A DNA stretch of 64,000 nucleotides from Halicephalobus mephisto. Lineage: Eukaryota > Nematoda > Chromadorea > Rhabditida > Panagrolaimidae. The notes under the pieces are model-generated. The model was not told the DNA's origin and searched no databases. It saw only the letters and a list, made by a program, of their open reading frames with translations. Both the position numbers and the translations under genes were made by a program. The stretch spans positions 1 through 64,000 of the forward strand of contig SWDT01000089.1 of assembly GCA_009193035.1 (NCBI GenBank). The letters are read 5' to 3'. Below are positions 33,165 through 46,129 of the stretch, piece by piece. How positions within the stretch are numbered: the first letter of the stretch is position 1; each line of letters opens with the position of its first letter.

Positions 33165-33480
33165 AGAAATCGTGCTATTAAGAAAAATCGAAATTTTAAA
33201 AGTTTTATCTTACCATGAAAATTTGAAATTGTGTCCCATCACGAAAAATCGAAATTGTGTCCTACCACGAAAATTCGAGATTTTGAAAGTTTTATCTCAC
33301 CACGAAAAATCGAAATTGTGTCCTACCACGAAAATTCGAGATTTTGAAAGTTTTATCCTATCATGAAAATTCGAAATTTTAAAAATTGTGTCCCACCACG
33401 AAAAATCGAAATTTTAAAAATTGTGTCCCACCACGAAAAATCGAAATTTCAAAAATCGACTCTCACCACGAAAGTTATAA
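33165..33480. repeat. Degenerate 35-60-bp tandem repeat
   Basis: Units of GTCCCACCACGAAAAATCGA plus AATTTTAAAAATT. Related in wording to the 35-bp array at 58090-58410. Confidence 0.75.
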
Positions 33481-34079
33481 ATTCCTCCTACTAATTCTGA
33501 CCACTAACTTTGAACCGGATCACGTATGTTCAAAACTTGTCCAATTAAATTCTGAAGGATGAAATTATTTCTCTAGTGGTTTATTACGTCCTCGAGTCCG
33601 GAGTGGAACAGGTCCGTGTCCTTAAAGTTATTTTTTTGGAGTAATTATTTCATTAAAAATTTTTTCGATTTGTATTTTTTTTATTTTTTTGATTAATTTT
33701 TGAAATTTTATTGAATTTTTGGATTTTAAAAAGCGAAAATTAAATCGTCGGACTTGATCCGATAGGCGTTTGTTTTTTGACAGACTTTCCTCTTTTTTTT
33801 CGACCAAGTTTGCTTTCCATTTCTGCCTCACGATGACCGATTTATATTTTACGGAAATCAAAAATAAGATTTTATCCGTTTTCTTACTGTGGAAATAATC
33901 CTTTTTTGTGATTCATCTCCCTCGAGCCTAATCCAAAAACCGAACATCGCAGCAGGTTCCAGTCCTCAAAGAATTAGCCGCTTTGTGGTCAAAATCTGGT
34001 CTCGGTAAACGACCGCGAGTCATTCTTTGTTTTGTTTCACAACCGTCATAATTAGACAAAAAGCGATATAAATAACTTT

Positions 34080-34825
34080 TTCGATTTTTCAAATTTCTGC
34101 GCAGAACGAATTTGTTCCATAAAACTTAAAAACTGTAAATCTGGCATTTTGAATCTACTTTTTTTCTATTCTTAAACTAATCCTAAAAATTCGCGTCAGG
34201 ACAATTTCGTAAAAAAAATGGAATTTTTATAATTTTTCGATTTTTCAAATTTCTGCGCAGAACGAATTTGTTCCATAAAACTTAAAAAATGGTAAATCTG
34301 GCAATTCTATAATCTGTTTCTTTTTTCTATTCTTAAACTAATCCTAAAGATTCGCGTCAAGACAACATAACAAGATTTGTTTTTAATTTTTATAGAAATT
34401 TTTAAATTTTCGAATTCCCGCGCGAAACGAACCAGTTTTGTGAAGATAGAAAAGGTAAAACTGGCAAGTTGCCACTGACATTGACTCGCTACGTTTTAAC
34501 TTTTATGATGTGATCCCGATTTTCGAATTCCCGCGCAAATTGAGCAAACTTTAAAAAGGTAAAAAATGGTAAATCTGGCAATCCGCTACGGAAATCGACT
34601 CGCACTGTCTCCGTTCGCGCTTCCTATTTCTTTTAAAATAATCCTAAAAGTGCTAATCATTCGTGTTAACTATTTCGCAACAAAAACCATGTTTATTTTT
34701 TAAATATTATGTATTCAATTTTTGAAATCCCGCGCAAAAAAGCGGAAAATGTGAAAGTTAAAAAATGGTAAATCTGGCAATTGTTCGAGAGCCGACTCGC
34801 ACTGTCCTCTCTCTCGTTTTTTACC
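34080..34825. repeat. Five related modules upstream of eat-20
   Basis: Each about 110-170 bp with TTTCTGCGCAGAACGAA or AATTCCCGCGCAAA, then AAAAnTGGTAAATCTGGCAA. A further copy lies at 61005-61060. May be a dispersed repeat or contain E2F-like CCCGCGC sites. Confidence 0.55.
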
Positions 34826-35153
34826 TAAAATTTTTAAAATTCGTTTAAAAATTATTTTTTTTCATTTTTTCGAGATTTTCTGTTTTCCATTTCTAGCTTA
34901 ATCTGTTCTAAAACCGAAATCTCATTCTCCTCGAGAAAGTGATCCCGATTAAGCTTCTTACGAAAAAATTCGTAATCTTTGTTTTCCGACCCTTTCGTGG
35001 TGTCCCCAAATGATGTCATTCTGATTAAAGTTTTCAGGATTTCGAAAGTCGCTGATTTTCAAGCGATGAAACAAAGCTTCCAGAATTGTTGATTAATCGA
35101 AGACATATTCGTTACTGTATTACCACTCGGTGTCTATATATATCAGATTAAAC

Positions 35154-38100
35154 ATGATTTTGAGGTATTCAGTATTATGTAAGTTTTTCAGCACAATGGT
35201 GTTTTTCAATTTTCATACTCATTTTTATTTATTTTATATCATTTTTATCTGTTTTATATCATTTTCGTTGTTTCTCGATGTATTAAATTTTGTAAATTTT
35301 TGTTTTCACAAATTTTTGATATATTAATTTTCGTTAATTTTTAAATTTCATATATTAATTTTCATTAATTTTGCCAAGTTTTCAATTTCGATGTGTTAGT
35401 TTCCATTATTGTTGTTTTTTAAGGTTTTTACTACTTGGGAATTTTGTTAATTTCCATTTTCAGTGTTACTTCTGCCGTTACTGTATGCCCAGGATTCTGG
35501 AGGAGGAGCTGACGAAGATGACATGGCTCATTTCAGTGATGTCGGCAAAGGGAGAATCTCGTGGATCGTCGAGGATCAGTCGACACCGTGGATCGGGTCT
35601 TATTACTTTTTGGGGTGAGTTTAGTACTGGTAATATAAACTTCCGCATTGCTTGTCATTTTTGACATTTGCGCGAATTTTGACGTTGACGGGATTCTTTG
35701 AAAATTCCGAACTTTTACTTTTTGACTTAATCTGGAAATGTTTGTTTTTTTAATCTTGAAGCTTGAAAAATCTACAAGACAAGAAAACCGTGCACGCACA
35801 CTTCGGACTACTTGACTCGAAGTTCTCTTTTTGCTCTTGAGTCGATTGAGGGAAAGAAACCGAAAATGGAGAGGCGAAACTTGATGAAACCGAGATTGGA
35901 AAGTTGGGAGTTGTTTCGGAATGTTTACTCAAGCAATTGGATGGGGTAACGGATCGCGAGCGAGGTGAGAAGCTAGTTGAGGCCTAGAGAGCATCAGTAT
36001 GATTTTGAACGATGTCAATAATGAAGGTTAATAGCCGCCGGGGATGGGAACAAAACAAAGAAGAAATTCAATACCTAATCGCTTATACTCAAAGAAATAC
36101 AGACAGGTTTCTATAAGTTCATGGAAACGGAGAAGGGAATTCAAAAATAACAATAGAAAAAAAAAGATTTTGCATTCAGATTATGTTATTGGAAAGAAAA
36201 AAGATTTTTCAAATCCTAGGGATCAAGAATTCTCGATTTTGGAATATTTTTGTTTTTATTTTTCAAACATCAGAAATTTGCATGAGATTTTGATTTCTAA
36301 TTTTTTCAGGTCCTCAATTTCTCATTCTACAATTTTATTGTCCGTAGTAGATTCGTCGACAGGAAAGAAACTTGGAGAATGCACTGCTTCTGGGGCTTCG
36401 GAACCTGCAAGATCTGCAGAAGAACCGAATTGGAGGAAGTTTGTCTGGACTCTGTACCAGTCCTCTCTTGAATGTAACATTTCCGACTCTGAACCCTATG
36501 TGGTTGAGTTGGAACCTAGTCAACATCCAAGAAGTTTCTCAGTGAGGATTCTGGCCATGAAAGGTCCGAGATGCTTTAGAGACCTAATTGTGCAGAATGA
36601 GCAACCGAATGGATGTCCTCCAATTTTGAGACGGAACACTTTTTCTTCTCACAATTTTGATTGTGGATGTCCTAAGTCGATTATTGAGAGATGGACAGCT
36701 CCGGAATCGACGCAAATTCCAAGACAAGTGTCCATTGGAATTAACTCAAATGAAAATGGACAACTGGTGAATGCAAACGGAGTCCAGTTTCCTTTATTTT
36801 CTTTGGGCGAAAATGAAACTGAACCGACTTTTACGATTTTACCTAATAATCATCTGGCTGGAGTTACTCAAGCTTCCGTGAATCCGGGCTCTACTTTTAA
36901 ATTCACAGCTCATGCTTGTGTAGGATATGAATGCAAAAATAACGGGACTTGTGTCCTGGATGTCCATTCTAAACCGAATTGTTTTTGTCCAGAAGGATTT
37001 GCGGGAGATCGATGTGAAATAGATCTTTGTGGTCAAACAGAATGTAAAAATGGAGGTTTTTGTCAAATTCAAAATGGTGCTCCAGTGTGTCATTGTCCGG
37101 TTGGGACCCTTGGGGTACATTGTGAAACAGTTGTTTGTCCAAATGACTGTCTTAATGGAGGAATTTGCGAATTTATGAATGATATTCCGGCTTGTCATTG
37201 TTTGGATGGATTTATTGGGCCTAATTGTAATGTAAAAGACAACTGTAAAGATAATTCTACTTGTGCTGTGTTTGGTGATGGTGCGGCATGTACGACAGAT
37301 CCGTCGAGTTTTGCAATGATAAGTGATATTTTGGTGGATTCTAATTATAGTTGTCAATGTGTTAATGAAGATGGTCATTGGACGGATTGTCTGAGTTTGG
37401 CATTGTCTAGACAAGCATCGACTACACATAGGCCTAAAATCAACCCTGAAATTTCTGAAAAAATTTCCGAAGTTATCGTACCTCCTATGGAACCTTCTGG
37501 TGTGGACATTACAGTAAACGAAACTGAAACTTCTACAATTTTTGTTCCTCCTACAGAACCTTCGGAAGAAATTTCAATTTTGCCTTTGGCTACAGAAGAA
37601 CCCGAAATCGAAGAATCGACTTTTTCGAGTTTTTCCTTCACGGATTTCACAACTACAGTACCTGAAGAAGAATCAGAAGAAGAAGAAACTGAACATCCAG
37701 ATTTGTTCACTATTTTGTCGAGTTCTACAGTAACTACGACTACTACAGTAACTACAACAACAACGAGTCCTACAACGACTACTACAGTAACCACGACGAC
37801 TCCACTGGAAATTCCACAAGGAGTCGGCGACGAAGACGAACTCGAAGGAGATAACGGATTCGAAACCGTCACTCAAGAAAACACTCATATAGGTAATTTT
37901 TAATTTAGAAATCATTTTTTTAAATTTCAAAACTAATTTAAATTTTCTAAGTTTTCTAAAATAACGCTAAATTTTTTAAAAATAATTTTAATTTTCTTAA
38001 AATCCAAGTTTTTTATTTTTTTAAATATTCAATTTTAAATTTTTATTTTTATTTTCTTATTTTTTTTAAATATTTGATTTTCAAATTTTTATTTTTATTT

Positions 38101-40251
38101 TTTTTTTAAATATTTGATTTTTAAATTTTTAGAAACGACGACAGAACACGAAAGTTTATGGACAATGTCTACTGTAGATGAAGAAAATAATGTTGTACCT
38201 GATGAGGAGGAAGAAGAACATAAAATTGAACCAACTGAATCAACGGAAACTACAGATGATCCATGCCTACGAACGATCCTGATACAAATGAGCAAGAACC
38301 GGGAAAAATGGCCAAAAATTCAGACAGAGCGAGTTGGTTATCTTGGTCAATCGCCATTATTGCCATCATCGGTGAGTAATTTTTAATTTTATAAAAAATT
38401 TTAACATTAGTCACATTTCAAAATAATTATATTATTTATTGTCATTTACAAAAATTCATATTATTGTAAAATTTGCTAAAACCAAAGATTTCTTAAAAAA
38501 TTAAAATTTTTCTGATTTTAATTATTTTCGAATTTTTATATAAAAAAGAATGTTTAAAAATGATTTTGATTGAAACCAATCTTATTTAAAAAATTGAACT
38601 TTATTTTTGATATTTGAAAATTTAATTTTTTTTTCAAAAACTGTTATAATCAAGTTTATTGGTTTATATTTTTAAAAATTGTTTTGATCAAAACTAATCT
38701 TATTTAAAAAATTGAACTTCATTTTTGATATTTGAAAATTTGAATTATCCAATACTTCCAATTTTGTTTCAATTTTTACATGGTTTCAATCAACTTTGAA
38801 GTTGCATATATTTATGAAAAATGTTTAAAAATGATTAAATTTCGAAAGAAAATGAGCTTATGAAAAGCGGAGTTCGATTGCTAAACGATGGTTCTTTGGT
38901 GTTGATATATGAAACTTTTCACTTTTTTCAATTTTGCGCGCTTCAGAAAAATGCTTTAAAAAAGGAACACTAGGTTTTAAATTTAATTGAAGAACTTTAA
39001 GAGTATGTGCAACTTTTTCGAAAAAAATACTTCACTTTTGTCAATTTTGCGCGCTTCAGAAGAGCGTCCTAAAAAAACAATGGATTCTGAATACGCAAAT
39101 TTTAAAAGTTTACAAAATATATAGGTCATTTTGAAAATGATTTTTTTTGAATTTGCGTGGTACGAGAGAGGGATAAAATGCAGAATAATTATGAATATTT
39201 ATTTTTCGAAAATACCGTATAAATTATAAAAATATTTTAATTTTTTGTGTTTTGTGTTTTCGAAAAGAAAGTTTTAAAACACAAAATAATTTTGAATATT
39301 TGTATTTTAAAAAATTAGAAAAATTTTTGATTTTGGAAATTTAAAAAATTATTTTTTTAGTTTTTTTTGGATTTTGATGTTCAAAAATTCAGAGAAATTA
39401 CGTAATGGATTTTTTATTACGTGTTTTTCGATATTTCGAGAATCTTACATGACGTTTGAAAAATAACTTCCTTTTTCAAATTTGGACTTTTTGAAAGGGC
39501 ATTTTGGCGGACATAAATAATGGATTTGGAATATGTATTTTGAGAAATTCAAAATAATATACATTTTTGGAACAATAGTTTGAGTTATGTAGTTCAAAAA
39601 AAAATAAAAGCAAATTTGAAGATATTTTGAGATTTTTAAAATTATATACAAAGTATTTGTAAAATTATTTTTAATTTTTAGAATGATTTTTTAAAAAAAT
39701 AAATAAATTTTAATAGTTTTTTGTGATTTTTAAAATTATATATTTAAAGAAGTTTAATTTTTGAATTTTAGAATGATTTTTAAAAAAAATAAGAAGTTTT
39801 AATACTTTTTTTGTGATTTTTAAAAACATTTTAGAAAGCTTAAATTTTTTGAATTTTAGAATAATCTTTTGTAAAAATATGAAATGGAATCTGAATATGG
39901 ACTTTGCAATTTTTAAGATAATATGCAAAATATTTGAGGAATTTTTTTGACTTTTTTTGATTTTTGGTCTTCAGAAAAATTTTTTTCGAAATTGAATTTG
40001 AAGATGTATTTTCAGCACTTGGATGATAGAGAATGTTGTAAAAATTAAATTAAATTTTAATTTGTTAATTTAATTACAATTTTTCAGTGCTGATCCTCTT
40101 GATCGGAGCGACTTCTGTTTTTATCGTCCGCTACGTCCGTCGAAGCAGGAGACTTCATGGGAAGTACAATCCTGCTCGGGAGGAAAATGCGGTTGCTTCC
40201 ACGTATGCCATGCCCATGACTACTGTATCGAAACAAGAGAGACTTATATAA
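35154..40251 (+). CDS. eat-20: EAT-20, Crumbs-like EGF transmembrane protein (one apparent frame break)
   Basis: Exons 35154-35178, 35464-35614, 36310-37892, 38133-38371 and 40088-40251. The signal peptide MILRYSVLLLLLPLLYAQ is created across intron 1. A unique ectodomain follows, then three EGF repeats at about 36914-37245 (ECKNNGTC..CFCPEGFAGDRC; ECKNGGFC..CHCPVGTLGVHC; DCLNGGIC..CHCLDGFIGPNC), a fourth Cys-rich stretch, a long Thr/Glu-rich stalk with poly-Thr, a transmembrane helix (SWLSWSIAIIAII + VLILLIGATS) split by the last intron, and a cytoplasmic tail with FERM-binding-like GKYNPAREE and C-terminal ERLI PDZ ligand, both hallmarks of Crumbs. C. elegans EAT-20 has the same three EGF repeats and is needed for normal pharyngeal feeding. 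Exon 4 starts in one frame (to TETTDDP) and must end in another (NDPDTNEQEPG); the total is one nucleotide short. Confidence 0.92.
38372..40087. other. Last intron of eat-20
   Basis: AT-rich. 38530-38760 has a twofold repeat (TTGATTGAAACCAATCTTATT) and 39440-39930 repeated ATTTTTAAAATTATATA units. No nested gene seen. Confidence 0.6.
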
Positions 40252-43200
40252 TCTCTCGATAATTTTGCTCAATTTTGATTTTTATCGTTGATGGGTCTTT
40301 TTTGCATTTGTGATTACTTTTGAAAGAGCTTTCATACCCCTCTTCTTTCCGTTCGATTTGTCACTTATGGATTTTAGAAAAAATAAAAGTGATTTTGGAA
40401 ATAATTCTTGTTTTTTTTAGAGGATTTTAATCCTTACACGTCACTTCCGCTTTGAAATAGAACCTGATCTAAATAGTTACGAAAATGAGGATGATTATTG
40501 ATGTAGAAAGAATCTGGGTGTGGATGTTTGTGATTTATTTTTTACTGTTGTGTTCGATTTTGTGTCTGTACAAAAGGATCATTAACCGAGTTTGATCGAA
40601 AGTGAAATGTCCTTTGTAGTGAATTAGTTGAAAAGAAAGATCTTTGGTTCTAGCACGAAAAATGTTTAAAAATTAAATATCTAATCGGAAATAGAATATC
40701 ACTCGTTGTAAGACTGTTATTTGAAATATTTCATTTAAAAAAGATCTTTGGTCTTGGCACGAAAAGTGTTTAAAAATTAAATATCTAATTGGAAATGAAA
40801 TATTATTCGTTGTGGGACCGTTATTTGGAATATTTCACATAGGAGATAAAAATTAAAGAAATTTCTGAGTATTTTTGGTCCTGGCACGAAAAGTGTTTAA
40901 AAATTAAATATCTAATTGGAAATAGAATATCATTCGTTGTAAGACCGTTATTTAAAAAATTTCACAAAGAAGATGAAAATTAAAGAAATTCCTAAGTTGA
41001 ATATCTTTGGTCCTGGCACGAAAAGTGTTTAAAAAGTGTGATTGAAAATAAAAATGTTATTCGTTGTGGAACCGTTGTCTGAAATGTTTCATTTAAAAAA
41101 TAAAAAAATTAGTTTTGTTATGAAAGATGCTTAAAGATCATTAACCAAGTTTGTTATTGGAAGTAAATATCATTCGTGATGTGACTACTAGTTGGAATAT
41201 TTTTTTCGGAAACGACAAATTTCTAGTCTTACCACCAACGATGTTTTAAAAACATCAAAATTATAATCGAAAAGTAAAGTTTCATTTTTGTCAAGACTAT
41301 TTCATATATTTTATAAAAATCAAAAACTCCTTAAATAAGAATTTCGGTCTTACGAAGAACAATGTTCTAAAATCATTAATAAAAATTATAAACGAAAAGT
41401 AAAGTTTCATTTTCGTTAAGACCATTACTTTATATATTTTATAAAAATCAAAAACTCCCCCTGAATAAAAACTTCGGTCTTACGAAGAATAATATTCTAA
41501 AATCATTAATAAAAATTATAATCAAAAAATTTCATTTTCGTTAAGACCATTACTTTATGTATTTTATAAAAATCAAAAAACTCCTAAAATAAAAATTTCG
41601 GTTTTATGAAGAACAATGTTCTAAAATCATTAATAAAAATTATAACTAAAAAATCAAAAAATTCATTTTTGTCAAGATTATTACTTTATGTATTTTATAA
41701 AAATTAAAAAACTCCCCCAGAATAAAAATTTCGGTCCCTTTGCAGATAATGTTTGATTCATTTTTCGGCCACAATCAAGATTACTGATCCTCATTAATCG
41801 GTAAAGTAACTGTGACAAATAAAACCCGCTTTGGCCGTATTTGAGTGTAGTTTGGACCAGATCAAAAATCAATTTTTATTGAAAATTCAAAACTTGAAAA
41901 AATCCATAATTTTTGAGAAATAATTTTTTTTTGATAAAACTTGTGATAATCCGATAAATTTGGAGTTATGTTTTAGGTCGTGGGACAGTTTAGTCATAAT
42001 TTCCAAGTTCGATAGTCAGCAAATAACAGCCCATTTTTCCATTTTTTTAATCTTTTTCATTTTCGTGATTTTTTCCAATTTTTTGCAAAGCAGCTCATCC
42101 AGGATGAATTTCCTGGATTACGGTTTTTAAATAAAAGTATTAAAGATTATATAAGATTCTACAATTGTCAACAATCTAATGGATGTTATTGGATTCTTGA
42201 AAAATCACGTAATTGCAAAGTTTTGGAATTTTCGGTCTTAATTCGAAAATTTTATTTAAATAATTTTTTAAATATAGATTTAATTTTTAAATATTAAAAA
42301 TCACGTAATTGCAAAGTTTTGGAATTTTTGGTCTTAATTCAAAAATTTTATTTAAATTATTTTTTAATTATAAATTTAATTTTTAAACATTAAAAATCAC
42401 ATAATTGTAAAATTGTAGAATTTTCGGTCTTAATTAGAAAATTTCGTGTCGAGATATATTTTCGAAATTTTATTTAAATTATTTTTTAATTATAAATTTA
42501 ATTTTTAAATATTAAAAATCACGTAATTGCAAAGTTTTGGAATTTTCGGTCTTAATTCGAAAATTCGGAAATTTTATTTAAATTATTTTTTAATTATAAA
42601 TTTGATTTTTAAACATTAAAAATCATATAATTGTAAAATTGTAGAATTTTCGGTCTTAATTCGGAAATTTCGTGTCGAGATATATCTTTGAAATTTTATT
42701 TAAATAATTAATTATAAATTTAATTTTTAAATATTAAAAATCACGTAATTGTAAAATTCTAAAATTTGTTGAAAGATATTTTTAAAAGTTTTATAATAAA
42801 CATTTTTTCGAATAATATAATTTTAGAATTTTCCAAGTTATCTATAAACTTAAAATTAAAAAATTTCCGGTCTCAACTGGAAAATTAAAAATTCGTTTTA
42901 AAACATTTTTATTTTTATTTAAATTTTAAATTTTTTTTAAATTCGAAATTTTATTTTTTTTATTTAAAAAATTCAAAAAATTTGCGTGGAAACTTTTTTG
43001 AATTTTATAATAAAAAATTTTTGTTTAATTATATGATTTTAAAATTTTGCAGATTCCCTCTAAACCGAAAATTCCGCATTTTTCGATCTTCTTTGGAAAA
43101 ATCTTATCGAGAAAATATTTCTGGAATGTTGTAGCGGACATTCCTGTTTTCATTATACTATGATTTTAGAACTTTAGAAGATATTTTAAATTTAAAGTTT

Positions 43201-43700
43201 TATATTTTTTAGTCTTATTTGAGAAATCCAAAATTCGTTTCGAGACATTTTTGGAAAATTTCATTAAAAAAGTTTTATTTTTTTTCAATTTTTATAATTT
43301 TAGAACTTTAAAAGATATTTTAAATTCGAAATTTTATATTTTTTAGTCTTATTTGAAAAATCCAAAATTCATTTCGAAACATTTTTGGAAAATTTTATTA
43401 AAAAAGTTTGTTTTTTTAATTTTTATAATTTTAAAGTTTTTAAAAATTTGTCTAAATTTTAATTTTTTCAATTTTCGGTCTCGATTGGAAAATCCGAAAA
43501 TTTTATGTAGAAAATATTTTTGAAGAATTTTATAATAAAATTTAAAAATTTTTAAAAATTATAATTTTAAAGTTTTTAAAAATTTGTTTAAATTTTAATT
43601 TTTTTGATTTTCGGTCTCGATTGGAAAATTCGAAAATTTCTTGTCGAAAATATTTTTAAAAACCTTTATAAAATATATTTTAATTTTTTTGAATAAAATA
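40252..43700. repeat. Successive degenerate tandem arrays downstream of eat-20
   Basis: 40560-41110: about four units of 110-150 bp with TTGGTCCTGGCACGAAAAGT and AAATATCTAATTGG. 41220-41700: four units of about 120 bp with TTTCGGTCTTACGAAGAA. 42170-42780: five units of about 110 bp with AAAATCACGTAATTGCAAAG and TTTTCGGTCTTAATT. 43130-43690: four units with TTTCGGTCTCGATTGG. No gene seen. Confidence 0.65.
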
Positions 43701-43779
43701 ATTTTAAATTTTATTTTATCCCTTATCTGGACCCCGATCTTCGGAAAATTATTATTTATTTCGGAGTGAATTCTTGTTT

Positions 43780-44010
43780 ATCTTTTTTCGATGATCCTCG
43801 ATTCCTAGTGGGTCAAAAACAACCTTGGATTTCAGACCATTGTTCCCATCCTTATTCGACGATTTGGTCTCCATTGAATCTTATTTTTCAGCGTAGGAAT
43901 CAGACTTAGATGGAGATGAAACGATATCTAATTGTTACGCGTGCAATTCTCGAAATTCGCTTTATGCGTTGGTTTCCAGATATCTGGAATGTTAAACAAT
44001 AAAGCGAACA
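43780..44010 (+). other. Isolated exon-like island in the gene desert
   Basis: A TTATTTTTCAG acceptor (about 43892), a 30-codon ORF (MEMKRYLIVTRAILEIRFMR...) and an AATAAA directly behind its stop, in otherwise repeat DNA. Could be the 3' exon of a non-coding or short coding transcript; no upstream partner seen. Confidence 0.25.
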
Positions 44011-44519
44011 AGGTAAAAAACTCTAATCTATTAAATTTATCAAAAAAAAACAAAAATTTCCAAAATTATTAAAAAATATAAAATTTATTTTAAAAAGAAA
44101 TTTTTTTTCAAAGTTATTAAAAAATAGAAAATTTTCGAATTTGTTAAAAATAGAAAATTTTCAAAGTTATCAAAAAAAACAAAAATTTTCAAAATTATTA
44201 AAAAAATAAAAAATTATTTTTAAAAATAAAAATTTTTTAAATTTACTTAAAAAAATCAAAAACATTTTAAAATTCATCAAGAATTCTAAGCTGTTTAATT
44301 TATTTAAAAGAATTTTTAAAAGTATTTTTAATGTTCGTTTTCGTCATTCATGAAATATGGATTTTGTGACGTTTTTGAAAAACAATATTGTAGGCCTTCA
44401 CGTGACCCTGGGTTTCCTCTATAATGCGATCAACGAAGTACTTTTGTGAAAAGTTCATTTTATAGTAAACAACAACAATAATTTGAAAAATAATCACAAA
44501 ATTCACTCTAAACTTTATT

Positions 44520-46010
44520 CGATTTTTAAGCGACTTTTGGCGAGAATTTCCATTTTCGCTTAAGAATGAGCGAGTTTTTCGTGGTCATCAGAAACTTTAT
44601 GACGAAATTAATTTTACTTTTTAAAGTTAATGTTAGGATAAATTTTTATTTATTATGATCGCTAAAAACCTCGTGTAAATATTAAGCGACTTTTGGCGAG
44701 AATTTCCATTTTCGCTTAGGAATGAGCGAATTTTTCGTGGTCATCAGGGACTACGACGAAATTAATTTTACTTTTTAAAGTTAATGTTAGGATAAATTTG
44801 TATTTATTATGATCGCTAAAAACCTCGTGTAAATATTAAGCGACTTTTGGGGAAAATTTCTATTTTCGCTAAAGAATGAGCGAATTTTTCGTGGTCATCA
44901 GGAACTAAGACGAAATTAATTTTATTTTTTAAAGTTAATGTTAGGATAAATTTGTATTTATTATGATCGTTAAAAACCTCGTGTAAATATTAAGCGACTT
45001 TTGGCGAGAATTTCCATTTTCGCTTAAGAGTAAGCGAACTCGTTGTGGATATGGAGAATTTCGCGTAGTAGTTGAATTATATTTCATACGAATTTTGTTT
45101 TCGTTCATGAATGAATGAACTTGCTATGATCGTTAAAATTTTCATCCAACCGTTAAGCGAATTTTTATTTTCGCTTATAAACAAGCGAATTCACTGTAAT
45201 TTCTAATTAAATTTTACACAATTGTTGGAGGATTTCAATATGAATTTTTACTTTCGCTTATGAACAAGCGAACTCATGACTATTAAAAATTCCACTCGAC
45301 TGGTAAGCGGTTTTTGACATAACTTTTCACTTGCACTTATAAACAAGTGAACTCGTCATAATCCCTAATTAAATCCCAAGTAGTTGTTGAAAGACTTTTG
45401 ATACGACTTTCTGCTCTTACTTATGAACAAGCGAATTCATTATAATCTATAGTTAAATCCCAAGTAGTTATTAGAGGATTCTTGATACGAATTTCTGCTT
45501 TTGCTTACGAATAAATAAGCTTACTATGATTACTAAAACTCCTATTTAACTAGTAAGCGATTTCCTACTTTCGCTTATGGATAGGCGAATTCGTTACAAT
45601 ATAGAGTTAAATCATCTACAACTATTGGAAGATTTTCGATACGATTTCCTACTTTCACTTATAGATAGGCGAATTCGTTACAATATAGAGTTAAATCATA
45701 TACTACTATTGGAAGATTTTCGATATAATTTCCTACTTTTGCTTATGGATAGGCGAGTTCGTTACAATCTAGAGTTAAATCATCTACTACTATTGAGCGA
45801 TTTTCGATATAATTTTCTACTTTCGCTTATGAACAAGGGAACGCGCCATAACCATTAGAACTTCCATCCAATTGGCAAGTAACTTTTAGTACAACTTTTC
45901 GTGTGCACTTATGAACGAGGGAACTCATCGTAATTACCAAGAAGTTCTCGACGATAATTGGCTTCGTTGTCTTCTTAGGTTACTTGTAACGAAAATTTTC
46001 ACTTGCGCTT
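44520..46010. repeat. Long decaying tandem array with AAGCGA(nn)TTTCGCTTA cores
   Basis: 44531-45060: four good units of 144-166 bp (AAGCGACTTTTGGCGAGAAT at 44529, 44695, 44839, 44993). 45060-46010: about ten more diverged 80-120-bp units keeping TTTCGCTTATGAACAAGCGAA-like palindromic cores. Between 45577 and 45858 an 80-bp version leaves a repetitive 93-codon ORF (RIRYNIELNHLQLLEDFRY), a by-product of the repeat. Confidence 0.8.
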
Positions 46011-46129
46011 TTGAACAAACGAACTCGTTATTGTCAGGAAATTCGTAGCGGGAGTTGATTTCTTATTCTACGACAGAGAGCATTGCCAAAGGCCTCAATG
46101 ACGTGTCGGTTTTTTCAATTCGCTGCTTG

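Larger units (their letters stand above)
30074..35153. other. 5-kb spacer between ZIP and eat-20 (divergent promoters)
   Basis: No convincing gene. 30250-30960: AT-rich. 31000-31340: about three copies of a 144-bp unit with CAACTGTCCCACTTTGCC. 31540-31850: less biased, open for 98 codons but without start or splice context. 31900-32300: low complexity. 32580-32770: three 80-bp units (TGTTGCAGGCAAAGTGCGG). 33170-33480: 35-60-bp units with CCACGAAAATCGAAATT. 34080-34820: five modules containing a CCGCGC-like core and GGTAAATCTGGCAA, upstream of eat-20. Confidence 0.6.

Noticed and set aside
36839..37872. 196- and 165-codon minus-strand ORFs
   Set aside because: Antisense of the eat-20 EGF and stalk exon; low-complexity Val/Ser runs mirror poly-Thr codons.
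38114..38260. Hidden intron to explain the eat-20 frame change
   Set aside because: The available GT sites here are phase 0 or 2, and the best acceptor (AAAAATTCAG) needs phase 1; the skipped stretch is Glu-rich coding like its surroundings.
41681..41872. 63-codon minus-strand ORF (DLVQTTLKYGQSGFY)
   Set aside because: No acceptor or ATG context and no recognisable motif; it overlaps the end of a tandem array.
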